A stretch of DNA of 64,000 bases from Mactromeris polynyma. Its lineage: Eukaryota > Mollusca > Bivalvia > Venerida > Mactridae. The stretch covers positions 9,798,807 to 9,862,806 of the forward strand of contig JASFXZ010000003.1 of the NCBI GenBank assembly GCA_032209605.1, in the 5' to 3' direction. Positions 26,601 to 41,600 of this stretch are shown piece by piece; position 1 is the first letter of the stretch, and each line of letters begins with the position of its first letter. The translations under genes were made by a program, and so were the position numbers. The notes beneath the pieces are model-generated. The model had not been told where the DNA came from. It saw nothing but the letters and a program-made list of their open reading frames with translations, and ran no database searches.

Positions 26601-29600
26601 AACATATTTCCCGTGTATCTCGCGTGTTACTACAAGACAATGGCCACGCCCTCTTAGTTGGTAAGTAGTACTTTGCATGCTTCATAGCCAGTCACCTGAC
26701 CTTACATTCAGGAAATTGCTGGTGTTAAGAGACATATCTGTGGTAATTGATACAATTTCTGGTCGTCTGTTAATCGTAGGTGTGTTCTTTGTTGGCCATA
26801 TTGAGACTAGGTGCGGGATGATACATTATTTGGCCACGCTGGTTCAAGGTCATGAGGTGAGTTCAACATAAAACGAGCTGTATACGAAAGCATATTCACC
26901 TAGATGTGTCCATCGGACGCAGATGCCCCGCTATGGGTTAAAAGGCCAAAATTCCTAAAAAAATTGGTGGATTGTTATGGAAATCGAACTTGACTGTATT
27001 TAATTATTCATTGCTTATGTGCCTACTGATTCCATCCATCCCTTTAAGAGTTATTGGTTGAAAACCAATTTTACGCACACACGGACAGAGAGGCCTGACA
27101 CTTAGAAGAATGGCCAAGAGGCATAAAAACTTACTGAACTCCAATTTACTAGATTGTATTTTCTCTAACAAAACTTCGATGTCTTGGTTTTAAGAGAGTT
27201 ACGTCACTATCCCTAACTTATTACTCTGACACTACAGAGATGGGAATTTGACGATAAGTGTTCTTTGTATGATTCCAGGTATTGGTGGTAGTGGAAGACA
27301 GAGTGCCGCCAAACTGGCAGCTTTCATGGCAGACTTCGATCTCTTCCAGATTGAGATCACGAGAAATTATACGCCTACTGAATGGCGAGAAGATATTAAA
27401 AAGGTACGAGTTGTTTTAATTTGTTTGCACATATTTGTTAGAGATGATGTGTTTTTTCCTTTACATTAATACATTTCAAGTTATCAGTACCGCGCTTGGC
27501 TAAATTCTCCATATTTGACTAAATGCACAAACAATGTTTTTTCCCCTCTCTTGCAGAAGGGATTTTGACCCATCTGCAAAATTTCTTATCTAAATTGAGC
27601 CCGGGAGTTTTGTCAAATCCCTAGGGTCAGTGTTGTTTGTTCTGGTAGGAATTTCAAGTCTCCATGGTGACGGTCTCGTCAGGCTATTAAATATCTTGTC
27701 ATTTGAAAATTAAGACCACCTTGTTAATAGGACCATGCTTTCATGGACCAGTATTGCAAACAACCTCGCAAATAAGATGGACTTCTTCAGAACCAGTGGT
27801 GGTTATATTATTGAGGTTACGCTGTTTGTGAAATTCTTTTACGATTTGGTTATTTATTACTAAGTAAACTTTGTTTTTCAGTTGTTTTTGAAGACCGGTA
27901 ACGAAGGTAAACCAACAGTATTCCTGTTTGCTGATACGCAGATCAAGGATGAATCTTTCATGGAAGATATCAGTATGATTCTAAACACTGGTGATGTCCC
28001 AAATCTGTTTGCCCAAGATGAAAAAGCTGAAGTAATTGAGAAGATGCAGGCTGTAGCTAGACAAGAGGTAAATGGTTGTTAGGAATGGTTGCGTTAAACA
28101 ACTATTTCCAGAGTTAATTTATAATTAATATGATTGGTTTGGTTACTGCTGTTTTAAACATCCATGGGTACTTTGAAAAGTAGGTCCACTTCGTACTTTT
28201 GAAACATCAATTTATTAATAATAGTAGATACCGTAAAGTTTGTAATAAAAGCCTGCTCTTTCCAAAATGCAATGCCTTCAGGGGCAGTTATTACAAAATT
28301 TACAGTCTGTTGTTATAATATTTTGTGGGAAAGTCGAGGGATGTATCCAAAACTGTCTTTCTGCTTATTATTAAAATGCATATAGACTAATTTTGCTTTT
28401 ACCCTTCGATATAGAGAAGTCGAGTTTACTTGGTTGTAAAATGTATATAATATATATTAGTAAAATGATGTCTAAGTATTGTTTTCCAGGATTTCAGCTT
28501 CATTCATGACAGATTTATCTCCCCTTCCGGTACAGTTTTTGTTCCTACTCAGTTGTGACATACATGGGAATTTAATTGTGGATATAAATTAATGACATTT
28601 TCTTAATTATATAGATATGAAAGCCTATATGGAAATGATAGGCTATGTTTGATAGGCTATGTTCTTTGTATTACACTGGCAGTCTCATTTTTCAGGCTTT
28701 AAAGGCAAAAATGGTTGGTGTTATTGTTGTTTCTATCCAATTGCTTTATACCTTGCAAAATATCATTTCGAGGGTTGACCCAAAACTGATGTATCTGCTT
28801 CTTTATCAAAACTGAGTTACAATAGTTTTGCAACAACCCTTGATTGTTTAAAATAATCACTGAACTGAAATATTGTATTAAGATACACTAAAGGGTGTGA
28901 TGCCATGACCCCAAAATGTCTAAATTCAGACATTTGGCCCCTTTTACTACTGGATTACAGACTGTAATACATTGTCAAAGGGGCCGACTGTTCAGTTTAT
29001 TTTGCTGTGAGCTAAAATACTGCTGTCTACATTTTTTAAATCAGTAGTTACTATGTATTGTGTTCAAGGACTAGACACAGGTAGTATCAGAGCTGAGTGC
29101 CTGACACCTGATCTGCTGGTCAAGGGTTCGAATCCAACCTTTGGCGTGATAGAACCGCAAACTCTTCACAATTATTGAATTTGGCTTGATTACTGGTTAG
29201 TAACCCAAGAAGCAAGAAGGTGCTGTGGTCAAGGGGTAGACCACCTGCTTTCTGATCCGAAGGTTGCAAGATCAAGCTCTGCAATGAACAGGGTTTGATC
29301 ACGGACTTTACAATCCCTAAATTTGGCGTGAGTACTGGTTGGTAGCCATGAAGCAGTCATTGAGAGTGATAAGTATAAGTTGTAAACATGTTTCACAATC
29401 GATGTACAATAAAAAGTAACCCAGGAAGCACTCATCAAGAGTGATTGATATAAGTTGTTTACTTGTTTTACAATCGATATAAAATAAATATAAATAAAAT
29501 AATAAAATAAAGTTTAAACTAAAGACTAGATTAAATTTTCATGAACGGGTCATGCTTCCATTAATGAGAATATTGTCTTTTACATAAGATTTTTTTCAAT

Positions 29601-32600
29601 ATTTTGTCTTTTCTACAAACAGTCTACACTTGACTTGTGTAACTTGATAGGTACAAATTGGGATCTTCATTTAAATGTGTTTCTACATACTAAATGATTT
29701 TTTACAATGACTGTATATGTTATTTCTAATTCTTAGTAAAAACATATTAATTGTTTATGTATAAATTCTTTGTAAAGAGTGAAAAGAAAGATAAAGAGAT
29801 TGCATTGAGTGAGGTACAAATGTTGGAAGGTGGAACAAATGCTCCAAGTCCAAGCAATAGCAATGATGTTCCTACTTACTCTTACGATAGTGATTTGTAT
29901 GCTGGGGTGATTATTACGCTGCACCTGAATGTTGTTTAAAAATTGTCATTATCGTTTATTGTACAAAGCATGGTACTGAGTTGTGAATGTAGAATTATGT
30001 GGCATGTTTGTGGTGTTATTAAATTTAAGACTACTTGAAGAATACCCATATTTGATTTGCATGATTATTGGTTAGTTTATTTTAATTTTCTGTAAGCTGA
30101 TTTCTGATTGGTTGTTTACAAGATATTCTGGGTTTTTTTATTGGCTGATAAAGAAGCATAATGATTTTTGATTGGTTGTAATGGAATCATGCTGATTCTG
30201 GATATGTTGTTAAGGAAATACTGTTTTTTGATTGGTTGATAAGGAAGCTTGGTCAATAGTCCACTGTGATAGTTATCTAAGATCATCATTGTGTATATAT
30301 AAAATATAAAAAAGATGTCTAAAAAAAAGAAAAAGATCTTAACAAACTTAAAATCAATATATTATTATGACCAAAAACTGCCAATTTTGATGGTGGTCTT
30401 TATGACTAAGTTGCTTTTCAAAACTTAAACTGGTTAAGTACTATGTTTTGATAATACATGTATTCAAGGTCCAATCGTTGATCTGCCGCAACATTCATTG
30501 AAATAAAAGATGAGATACAAAAAATTCATTCGTAAAAGGTATAGGTTCATTTATTTAATAATTTTTAGCTGGATTTTCAAGCAAAAATTACTTCTTATAA
30601 GATTGGTTAAAACCGGGTGGGCTTTCAGGCAGTCGGATGTCGTTAATTTTTTTCCCTGTCATGAATTCAAAAAACAGTTTCTATCCAATCTTCATGAAAC
30701 TTGGACACAATATTTGTCTGCATGTTTTCTTAGACAAATGTAAATATGGGTCATCTCGGGTCTAAAACTAGGTCACTAGGTCAAATCTTATGAACAAAAT
30801 TTGTGTTAAAGTTTTTTATTCCTGTCATAAATTCAACAGTTTTTATCCAATCTTCATGAAACTTGGTCAGAATATTTGTCTGTATGATATTTTAGACAAA
30901 TGTGAATATAGGTCATACCTACATAATGAAAATTTCAGCTTTAATGCAGTTTCCCTTTTACTGTATTTTGCTGTATTGTGGCATGATGTCATAGTGTGCT
31001 ATGTATTAAGTGTAAAAATTAGGCATCGTAAATATTGTTGTCACGTGAAAACCTTGTACAGCATTGTGAACCCTTTTGTACTGTACCAAATATTTTAATA
31101 TTTTACTTTCTTAAGTAATGGAGACATTTAAATAGAAAACAAAAAATCAAATCAGTTTTTTAGATACATGTATTTCTCTGTTTTACTTGATATCGTATTA
31201 AATATGTTCTGGAATGTTTATATAGAGTATTAGAAGTATAACCACATATATTTATTTCATGCGTAATATATTTGATTTCAATATTTTTTTATAAACATGA
31301 ATGTGAATAATTTACAATTGAAAATGCATGTAATTAGAAGAATTGTTATGTTAGAAATGTATGTCTTTAATCTGTCTTCTTGTCTTTTTAGTACTTGCAG
31401 AAATGCTGTCTGTCCCCATCAGAGACAGACATTAAAACCCCTTCCCGACAAAATCCCTCGCATCATTTTTTACTAAGATGGACTAAATCCTTTCCACAAT
31501 TTTACTGGTAGAACAAAAGCCCTCCTTAACCATGTGGATATGAAATGCTATTTAAGTGATTATATTCTATTTTCAAGCCAGTATGTCTGTTCAGTAGACA
31601 AATAACATTTCAAGGGCGGTTCCAGGATTTGGCTTAGGAGGGGTGGACGTAACTTTATGGTCATTTTTTGTTTTTGCTCAAGCCTTATAAAACGACAATG
31701 ACTGTGTTTTATTCTTTGTTTATAAACATCATCATTATATATAATGCTACAATAAATCAGAATCGCTTATTTTAAAATCTTATAATTTAAGACCACTGTA
31801 TATTTTTCGTATTTATACTCAGATATACATGTAATGTTGGGGAATTCTGCCCCACCCCTGGATACGCTAGTGCATTTATAGTAGTCAACATATTGTTTTA
31901 ACATTTGCATGTTTCAACCCCTGAGGGAGAGGTTTTGTCCTACCAGTATCAATTATACATGTAGTAGGTTTTGTACACCTTAACAAAACTCAATGGGAGG
32001 CTGGAGAGGGGTTTGTCCTACCTCAGTATATGAATATATATGTTCGGTTAAAATATGGTGTTGATTACATTTTTACAGGGAAGAAAAATGGAGGCCACAC
32101 CATTAGCGATGTACAATTATTTCATTGAACGTGTCAGACAGAATCTTCATATCGTCTTGGCGATGAGTCCGATTGGAGATGCTTTCAGAAACAGACTGAG
32201 AATGTTCCCATCTCTCATTAACTGTTGTACCATAGATTGGTTCCAGGTAATTTCATTTAGTCATTTAGTAGCTTCAACAAAATAGGTATACCAGTCTAAA
32301 TCAGTTTTGTGAAGACTTTTAAACCAGTCAAGTTAACTGGTAGTTGACAGATGGTATGATTGGTGGACCAGTCTGATTGGAAAGTCAGTGTTGACATGTT
32401 GAATAGCCTTCTTTCAAGAATTGACAGCTCTAAATGGTTTTTTGTTGATTTATCACCCTTATTGACAAAAGTTGTCATGAGAGTAGTTTCGAAAATATAA
32501 TATTTATGTTTTAGTAATATCCAAGAAGACATAACAATTATATAGCCATGCACAAAATCTAGAGATTGATATTAAATAGTTATTTGAGCTTATAACCTAT

Positions 32601-35600
32601 TTTGCAAAAATGAATGATGCATTCCAAAATCAACATCGTATTTGGTATATGGGCATTTTGAAGTGATGAATCGAGTGTTGAAGTAAAAAATCATTCTTAT
32701 GTCTAACTGACGTAATCAATGATTTCCTCCAGAAAAATAAGTTAACCCATATACCCATACATGTTTACCTTTGCACCTCCTCCTTATGTTTTGTAATCTG
32801 TTGTTTTGTTGGGGGTCTGTGTGGGGAGGCGTGGTGTTTCATGGAACAATTTATTTTGTTTCTTGGTTACCAACCTGTACTTGACTGGTGCTTGTTGTCA
32901 CAAGTTGGTTGCCAGATTTGATTTATAAGCTATATTACTTTGATAAACTTGTGCTGTTATTATAGAATGGACTATTTTGAAACAGTTTCGACAAATTTTA
33001 GTCATCAGATTAGAGTTTTATTAACCACTGGCTATTTGGCTACCTACTACAGATAGTCTTGCTGTCTTCCCGTCAGCAAATGACATCTGAATTATATTTT
33101 TTATAATGTACTAACATGGCTTTGCAATTTGCATATCAGTGTTGTGTAAACCAATCAAATCTTACTTTAACCACTAAACCAACTTCTGTTCAACCTAAAT
33201 ACGTTTGTAACCATGACACTGATTGGTTAACCTTAGGATAAGGGGTCTGTTACCTGACCGAAATCCACTGAATTTCAGTGAATTACCGAAATCCATTTTG
33301 GATCTGGAGTGACCAGCAATCATAACATCTCGACAATTTTTTATGTTGCACAACAAGTCTTACCCTTCAAAATGCACGACCATCTTTTTTCAAGATAATT
33401 ATTTCTTATTTTAGACCTGGCCTTCTGATGCCTTGGAGATGGTTGCTAACAAGTTCTTAGAGGATGTGGAATTGGAAGATACAATAAGAATTGGTGTTGT
33501 CAGTATGTGTAAAATGTTCCATGAGAGTGTCTTCAATTTATCAGAAAGGTATATACATCATTATTCCATGATCTACACATCCTCATTTAAAAGACCACCT
33601 CAAAATTTGGGCCAAAAAGTAAAGACAAACTTTCTTCAGAAGAGAGGGTGGTTTTAGTATTCAGGTTTCAGTGCATTTGGTTAGAGGTATTGATGAGATC
33701 TGAATGGTGATGGGGCATGAAGTTTTACCCCTGTCCATCGGTTTGTCCTTCTGTCCGTCCTTGCAAAATTGGTTTCCGATCAATAACTTTTGAAAGAATG
33801 GGTGGATTCAATTCATATTGGGCACATACGTATAGGATAATAAAATACAGGTCAAGTTAGATAACGGTTACAATTCACTGATTTTTGGAGGAGTTGTGGC
33901 CCTTTTTTTACTTAATAAATTTGGTTTTCCAATTAATATTGCTTCAAAATTATTTGGCCTTTACAAACAAAGTATTTACATTCTACTGAAAAAGCCCATA
34001 GCGCGGACATCCGTTTCCTATGGAAAGCATCTAGTTTTTCTATATTTATTCTATATTTGATTTGATAATCAGACCATCTCACTGCTAAGACCGACTTTCT
34101 TCAGAACCAATGGGGGTCTTAGTATTTGGTTAGAGGAAAGAATGAGAGCTTTATGTTCCAATTCCATATTTGACATTTGAGATCTTTCTCAAACTCAAAG
34201 TTTCGAAAGTTTCATTTTGAGTAATAAAATGCTTACAAAATGCAGGTAAAAGTATGTTAACTAAATTTTAGACATACATGTAACACCAAAGCAAATAGCA
34301 AGACTTTTTTTTTAAGATCAGATGTTTTTTTTATCTTACAGATTCTATGATATGTTACGTCGTCATAACTATGTGACACCGACCTCGTACTTGGAGTTAA
34401 TTCTGACATTCAAGAAATTGCTTGGAGTTAAACGTGACGCCATCATGCTGCTACGTCAGCGTTATCTGACTGGTTTAGAGAAACTGGAGTTCGCTGCATC
34501 GCAAGTGTCGGTCATGCAACAGGAACTGAGAGATTTGCAGCCAGAACTTATCAAAACTTCTGCTGAAACGGAAAAACTTATGATAAAGATTGAGCAGGAT
34601 ACGGTCGAAGTTGAGGCCAAGAAGGAGGTAAGAAAAGTTGCCAGGATACAATTAATTACAAGTTCTTTGAAATGCACTGGTTTATACTTATTAGCAGCCT
34701 ATTATTAAATGTTTTTACAGTCGGACATCGTTTATTCGACAAACTTTTATCCGAAGACTTAGTATAATCAGAAATAGATATCAGGTCCCGATGTATACTA
34801 GGCACGTCAAATTGATATGGTTTATTCGAAATAATGTATTATTATCTGAATTTGAATGAGCGAGGTCCGACTGTTAATTAAAATTTAAATAAAAAAACAT
34901 ACTGATATTGCAGTGTTTTGTTACTGGAATGTTAAGAATCTGTATCATCTTGAAGCTGAAGGAATTGATCCTAGAAAAAAAGCTGTTTGATTGATCAGCT
35001 CTGGCTAATTTCACTGAGTTGATACTGACACTCATTCCTACATTGATACTTATATGATACTCAATGATGTGCCACGCTCAGGAGTAAGGCGAACTCAACA
35101 TTCTGCTTAACTGTTGCATTCAGTGGTTGCATCAAGTCTGAATGATTTTATATGATTTCGAGATTTATAAGTGACCCCTGGGATTCTTACCTATGACTCC
35201 TATGAAGACAGCGCCTAGCACTGAATTATTGATTATGACTATACCAACTGTGTCACTGAGACGACCCCTCCCAAAAACTGTTAAAATAACAGCAATTAAT
35301 GTTTCAAGACGAATGATGCTAGTTTTGTTTTTACAGGTTGTTGCCGCTGATGAAGCTATTGCCAATGAGGCAGCTGCTGCTGCTCAAGCTATCAAGGATG
35401 AATGTGAGAGTGATCTTGCTGAAGCTATTCCAGCTCTAGAGGCTGCTATACAAGCTCTCAACACACTCAAACCTACAGATATCACTCTAGTCAAATCTAT
35501 GAAGGTAGGTATCCATCATTATCGCGAAAAAGGTCTACAGTAAAACCTCAATAATATGACTACAATATGACCCTTGAAAACTGGTCTTAATATTGGGGTT

Positions 35601-38600
35601 GAATAAAGTGCAAAACAATAAAAATGGACTCGATAGTTTTGTTCTTAATTTTGAGGTGGTCTTATTATTGAGGTGGTCTTTAAGTGAGGTTTTACTATAT
35701 GTATTTATTTATTTGCGTATTGATGCTTTCACCCTCAATATCCTGATTAAATATTTCTTAGTATTCGGGGTGTATATTTGGAAAGGAGTCAACAATGATT
35801 GAGTATTATCGAAATTTGATTGTTCAATGCAGAGGTTGGTTATAATCGATTGCGCTTTTCGGGAATTTATCGTCACTACATGTTGCTCATTGAATAGCGC
35901 AAAGGGAAATCACTCATGCACAGAAGCAAAATGTCTGATTATTCTGACAATAAGCAAAATTTTCTGTTTTTAGGTATTCTATAAATAGCAATACAAGCTG
36001 CACAATTGTATCTGCGGTTGTATGATATAATGGTTCAATGCATTCAAGTAGAAATATTTTCCTATTTGTCATGGGTGTTTGAATTGGGGAAATCATCAAT
36101 TGTAAGCGGGGATCTGTGGGGTACTCCCCTTAACTATGATCATTCATACAAACAAAGTAGCCCGATGATGATGCTGAAGGTTCTGCGTAATTTTAAGGGC
36201 TCCCAGCTCTTTTTGACTCCCTTGATTTGTACAGTCTTGGACTATAACATTGATAATTAATCAAAACAGGCTATCCAATTATATCTGATTGTCAGCTGTG
36301 ATTATGAGCTGTTTATGAAACTATAATACTTGGTTTTCTGTTACTTAGAATCCCCCACCATTGGTGAAGTTGGTAATGGAATCTATCTGTGTGATGTTGG
36401 GATACAAACCAGAGAGAAAGCCAGATCCCACCGGTACTGGAAAGATGGTTGAAGATTACTGGGGTCCGTCTCAGAAAGTACTCGGCGACATGAAGTTCCT
36501 CGACAAACTGAAGAGTTACGATAAGGACAACATCGCTCCTGCCGTTATCAAAAAGATTAGAGACAAGTAAGCATAGTTTAGTTTCATCTTACTATGGTAC
36601 ATCGGTTGTAGAATAGATTCATGCAATTCATATCAACACTCTCGATGACTGTGTCCTGGTTACCTAACCAGTCCTGAAACTTTAGGAATCATGAAGACGG
36701 CATACACCGTCTCCGGTGGCCCAGTGGTTAAGGCATCTGACTTGGGAGTCGGAAGTCGAAGGTTATAATCCTGGCAGGGGTCCATTCTGATATGACTGCT
36801 TGGTGAGCCACCAGCTAATTAAATAATGGTTACAGTACGTCTACCTGCCTGGTGCCTGGCATTAAAGGACTGGACTCGAGAAGCAAATGTACTCAGAAAG
36901 TAGGAGTCTCATAAGTCGGAAATGGCTGGCGCTTTAAATAGGGGTGACACTATAATAAATGAATAATACAAATCTTGCTTATGGTGGGATTCAATCTTAT
37001 ACCTATCAGATCAGGAGTCTAGCGCTCCGCCCTAGAGCATCATGCCTAGAGCTGTAAGCATTGAGTGGATAATCATTGTTAGAATGAAGAGATATGATAC
37101 ACATTTTGTTAATGAAATCAGAAAAAGGCATATTAATTGACAAAAATCAATAAAAATGTAGGCCTTCCTTGTTGAGTTTGGTTGCCCACATCATTTATGG
37201 GATGGATAGGTATGTCTAATTTTTGGACACAAAATGAATCCTGTCAATGCACCTCTCTAGAGCAACAACCTCTCAACAACAGCCAAAATTTGCACCTTTC
37301 AAAGGGTGTTGCTCTGGATAAGTTGTTCTGTAAATATGTCATATCATAAAATAATTACATGCCATTTCTTCTTTCATTAGATACATTCCCAACCCCGAAT
37401 TCGATCCAACTGTCATCAAGAATGCCTCGACAGCTTGTGAAGGGTTGTGTCGATGGGTAAAAGCTATGGACATATATGACAAGGTCGCTAAAGTTGTTGC
37501 TCCCAAGAAGATCAAACTGGCTGGAGCTGAATCAGAGCTGGCAGTACAGATGGATAAACTCAATGAAAAAAGAGCTCAGCTTAAAGAGGTTTGTTAAGAT
37601 TACCAACATTGTCCGTTTCAGATACCATAAATGATTGATAAGTTAGGTAATACTTATAGTCCGTTTTTATTTGCTGCATTTGTAAAAATTTGTGAGGTTT
37701 TCAGCCAATAAAAACGTGTTTAAGAACATATTAACCAATCGACACAGTGCACACAAGGGCTAACTTTGAATAAAATTTTGTATTTAGTGTCTTAATTATT
37801 GTTGTTAAGCAGGCTGGTTCTTAAAATTTACAAAAATGTGAAATTCTGTGAAATGGGTATCATATATAGGAATTTCCTTATTGGAAAAGAGTGATATGAA
37901 CCTTATTACCTCCCTTGTAGAAATTTATGTTTAACACAGTCACCTCCCTTTTATTACAGGTAACTGACAAACTGCAAGCGTTGAATGACGAATTTGAAAC
38001 AATGACAAAGAAGAAGAATGAATTGGAAAAAAATATCGATCTATGTTCAAAGAAATTAGACAGGGCAGAAAAACTGATCGGAGGACTTGGCGGGGAGAAG
38101 GACAGATGGACGGACGCCGCTAAAACTCTCGGTGAAAAATACACAAACATCACAGGAGACGTGTTACTGTCTTCTGGTGTAGTTGCCTATCTTGGTGCAT
38201 TCACCGTAGATTTCAGAAATGTAAGTACTGGTTATCTGTTTCATTTATTGAATGTCTCTTAATGCATAAAATGGCTGTTTGTACCATTTACAAACTGATC
38301 GGTGAGAATTTCTTCAAAAAGTATTAAAGATGTTCAGCATACATATTACGTTCTATTGCCCTAGTTTAAAAAAAAAAGTCCTACTTTATCCCTACTTTTG
38401 ACAGCCTGCTGATATAGTATTGTAAAACGTTATAGAAGAAATCTATTTAAATTTACAATGTGTTATAAACAAATTTGATGGTTTTGACCCCATAATATTT
38501 TTTCAGGATATTACCGCAGATTGGCTGAAAGAATGTAAGACAAGAGATATCCCGTGCTCTGATGTATTTTCCTTGAACCAGACATTGGGAGATCCAGTCA

Positions 38601-41600
38601 AGATCCGTGCCTGGAATATTGCCGGTTTGCCAGTAGATAACTTTAGTATAGACAATGGTATCATAGTGTACAACTCCAGGAGATGGCCCTTAATGATCGA
38701 CCCTCAAGGTCAAGCTAACAAGTGGGTGAAAAATTTGGAACGTCAGAATAAGCTTGGCGTGTTGAAACTTTCTGATGCCAATTATTTGAGGAATCTTGAG
38801 AATGCCATACAGTTCGGTTCCCCAGTCTTAATTGAAAATGTTGCTGAAGAGCTAGATCCAATCCTGGAACCAGTATTACAGAAACTGACCTTCAGACAAC
38901 AGGGTGTCGACTACATAAAACTCGGTGACAGTGTGATTGAGTACTCGAAAGATTTCCGTCTTTACATCACAACAACACTGAGAAGTCCACATTATCTGCC
39001 TGAAGTGGCCGTCAAGGTATGAAGTTGTTCCTTAAAACATATGGTTCAATAGATGAAATCAGGAATTCGCTAAAAATGGGGTTTTACCAGCGGTACTTTT
39101 GATCCATTGAAATTCAGACATTTAATCCTGTCTTTGTTTTCATTGCGATTCTAGCACAATGTTACTGGTATATTGTTGTTTGTATCGCATGATTAGATAT
39201 TTGTCCCAATCCGTATTGGTTGCTGGTTGCTTTTAGATTTGTGACTGTAGCATTTTTTCTTAAATCTGAACCATTCTGTAACATTTATGTCAGTCGCATG
39301 AACTCATTTCTTCAAGAATAGTAATACCCAAGTTAACACCATTGTAAAATTATGGTTAAAATTGAGTAATGTATACCCAATACATGTACTTATATATAAG
39401 AAATTTGTTTCGGGAAATTTTGGGTCATCCCTCAAATGTGATCAAATGTTGGTTCCGACTTCCAGGTATGTTTGGTGAACTTCATGATCACCCCTCAAGG
39501 TTTAGAAGATCAGTTACTGGGTATTGTAGCTGCCAAGGAGAAACCAGAGCTTGAAGAGAAGAAGAATGAACTTATCTTGGAAAGTGCTGCTAATCAGAAA
39601 CAACTAAAGGAGATCGAAGATAAAATTCTTGAAGTTTTGTCATCGTCGGAGGTTAGTATGAAAGATCTAGATGGAACTATTTGCGAATGTAATTTAAAAA
39701 TTAATGTCGACATTGGAATTATTTTCATCATTAATTTGTGTTTAAACTGTATTTTAGGTATAAAAGCATTTTGATTCATAAACAATTCTGTCTGAAATGT
39801 ATATCATGAGGCAGAGCAACTAATGCCGAGGTGTAAAATGAATGACTAGAATACAACTTTTGCTCCTAGAAGTAATATTTTATATGTAGATAACTCTATT
39901 TTGACTTGGTCTGAATCTACATACTCTATAAGTGGTTAAGTTTGCCAATTTTGCGAATGCATAAATTTCGCAAACATTTTCAACAGCGTAAATTTCCACT
40001 TCTAGCTACCAATATTTTTACCACGGTTTTGAAAAGCGGATGTAAACGTCTCAGAATTTGATGAAAAACTGTCAATATGCACTCCTCGATTAAGACATAA
40101 ATATAACGTACAATCAATTATATACTAGCGATTTTTATGATGTGTAGATATTATGAACAAAGTGATTTCGGTGATTCGCAAACATTTCCACACGCAAAAC
40201 GTCTGGAATAGGCCATTTGCAAACTTTTCGACACAATATTATCCACTTATACAGTATATTTGACTTGCTGTGATTTTAAGGGACTCAATTTTTCTTGTAT
40301 TTTGACACACTGTGCTTATACATGTACTATCATTTTGACACACTTGGATATACATGTACTTGTAATATTCAACTGGCTCAGAAGTGTCTTGTATTATGTC
40401 TCATTCTAATTTTATTTCTACCTTTTCAGGGTAATATTCTGGAAGATGAGACAGCAATCAAGGTTTTGTCATCATCTAAGGTGTTAGCTGAAGAGATCGC
40501 AGCTAAACAAGAGATTGCTACACAGACTGAAGTGATGATTGATGAGACGAGAAATGGATACAAACCTGTCGCCGTGCACTCGTCCATTCTCTTCTTCTGT
40601 ATCTCGGACTTGGCCAATATCGAACCTATGTATCAGTATTCACTGACATGGTTCATTAACCTGTATTTACAGGTAAGTGAAATTCTGTAGTCCTTAATTC
40701 GGTACTGGAATACAGTCTGTGAACTTGCCTATGAATATCTTGAAGCTCTCTCTAAATCAGACCAATAGTTGGATCTGAGGTTGTAGATCTGAGTTTGAAG
40801 ACCAGTCTCGCAACTCAAGCATCTGATTGGTTGGTTCTGAGCACAGTCCCGACATTGACCAATGGCAATGCAGTACTCTGTGACTGATAATAATATGTTC
40901 TGATTATTATCATTATTATCACTACTATTATTATAAATACATTAAATATTAGTAATTATAATTCTGAAACATTAATTAATTAAATTGTAAGCCAAAAGTA
41001 AACTTCACAACAGCAAATCAGGATCAAAATGATACAATACTACTAGTAAAGACTGCAATATAATGCAAACAATAATTGTAATTTTTAAATCATACCTTCT
41101 ACTATATATTACTATATATTACTATATATTACATTTACTATATATTGTTCTATTTGTAGTCTATTATGAACAGTCAACCATCCAATGAGCTGGAGGAGAG
41201 AATATTCAATCTGAATGATCATTTCACCAACAGTATATACAAAAATGTTTGTAGATCGTTGTTTGAGAAAGACAAACTCTTGTTCTCTTTCGTCTTGTGT
41301 GTCAACATCCTGAAAGGACAGTAAGTAATCTCCACTGTTTTTTATCAATTCGGGAAAATAAGGTTAAAATTCTCAGTTGACGAATTTATTCAGAATTTTC
41401 TCAACATATTTTGGTGGGTTTTGATTACAGTTTACTCTAAGAAGCATTACGGTCATAAATTTTGAATCAACTTTGTATTAGAAGAATTAAAAATTTTGAT
41501 GTGATTGTTTCTGATATTATTTTCTTGTCCAGTACTTAATTTCAGTGATGACATAAACTTCTGTTGAGTAACATCTGTTTATGAGTGAGTGTAACAAAAG

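Noticed and set aside
27279..27403. AAA4 P-loop without lysine as a loss-of-function mutation
   Set aside because: GSGRQS is the usual form at AAA4 in axonemal dynein heavy chains, as far as I recall.
28490..28529. A small exon after the good acceptor gttttccag
   Set aside because: It would be 40 bp, which breaks the frame between two phase-0 exons, and its translation has no resemblance to the family.
36711..36790. A true tRNA gene
   Set aside because: It has an A box and an altered B box, but the B-box arm is mutated and the sequence continues into a SINE body and tail. No full cloverleaf was found.
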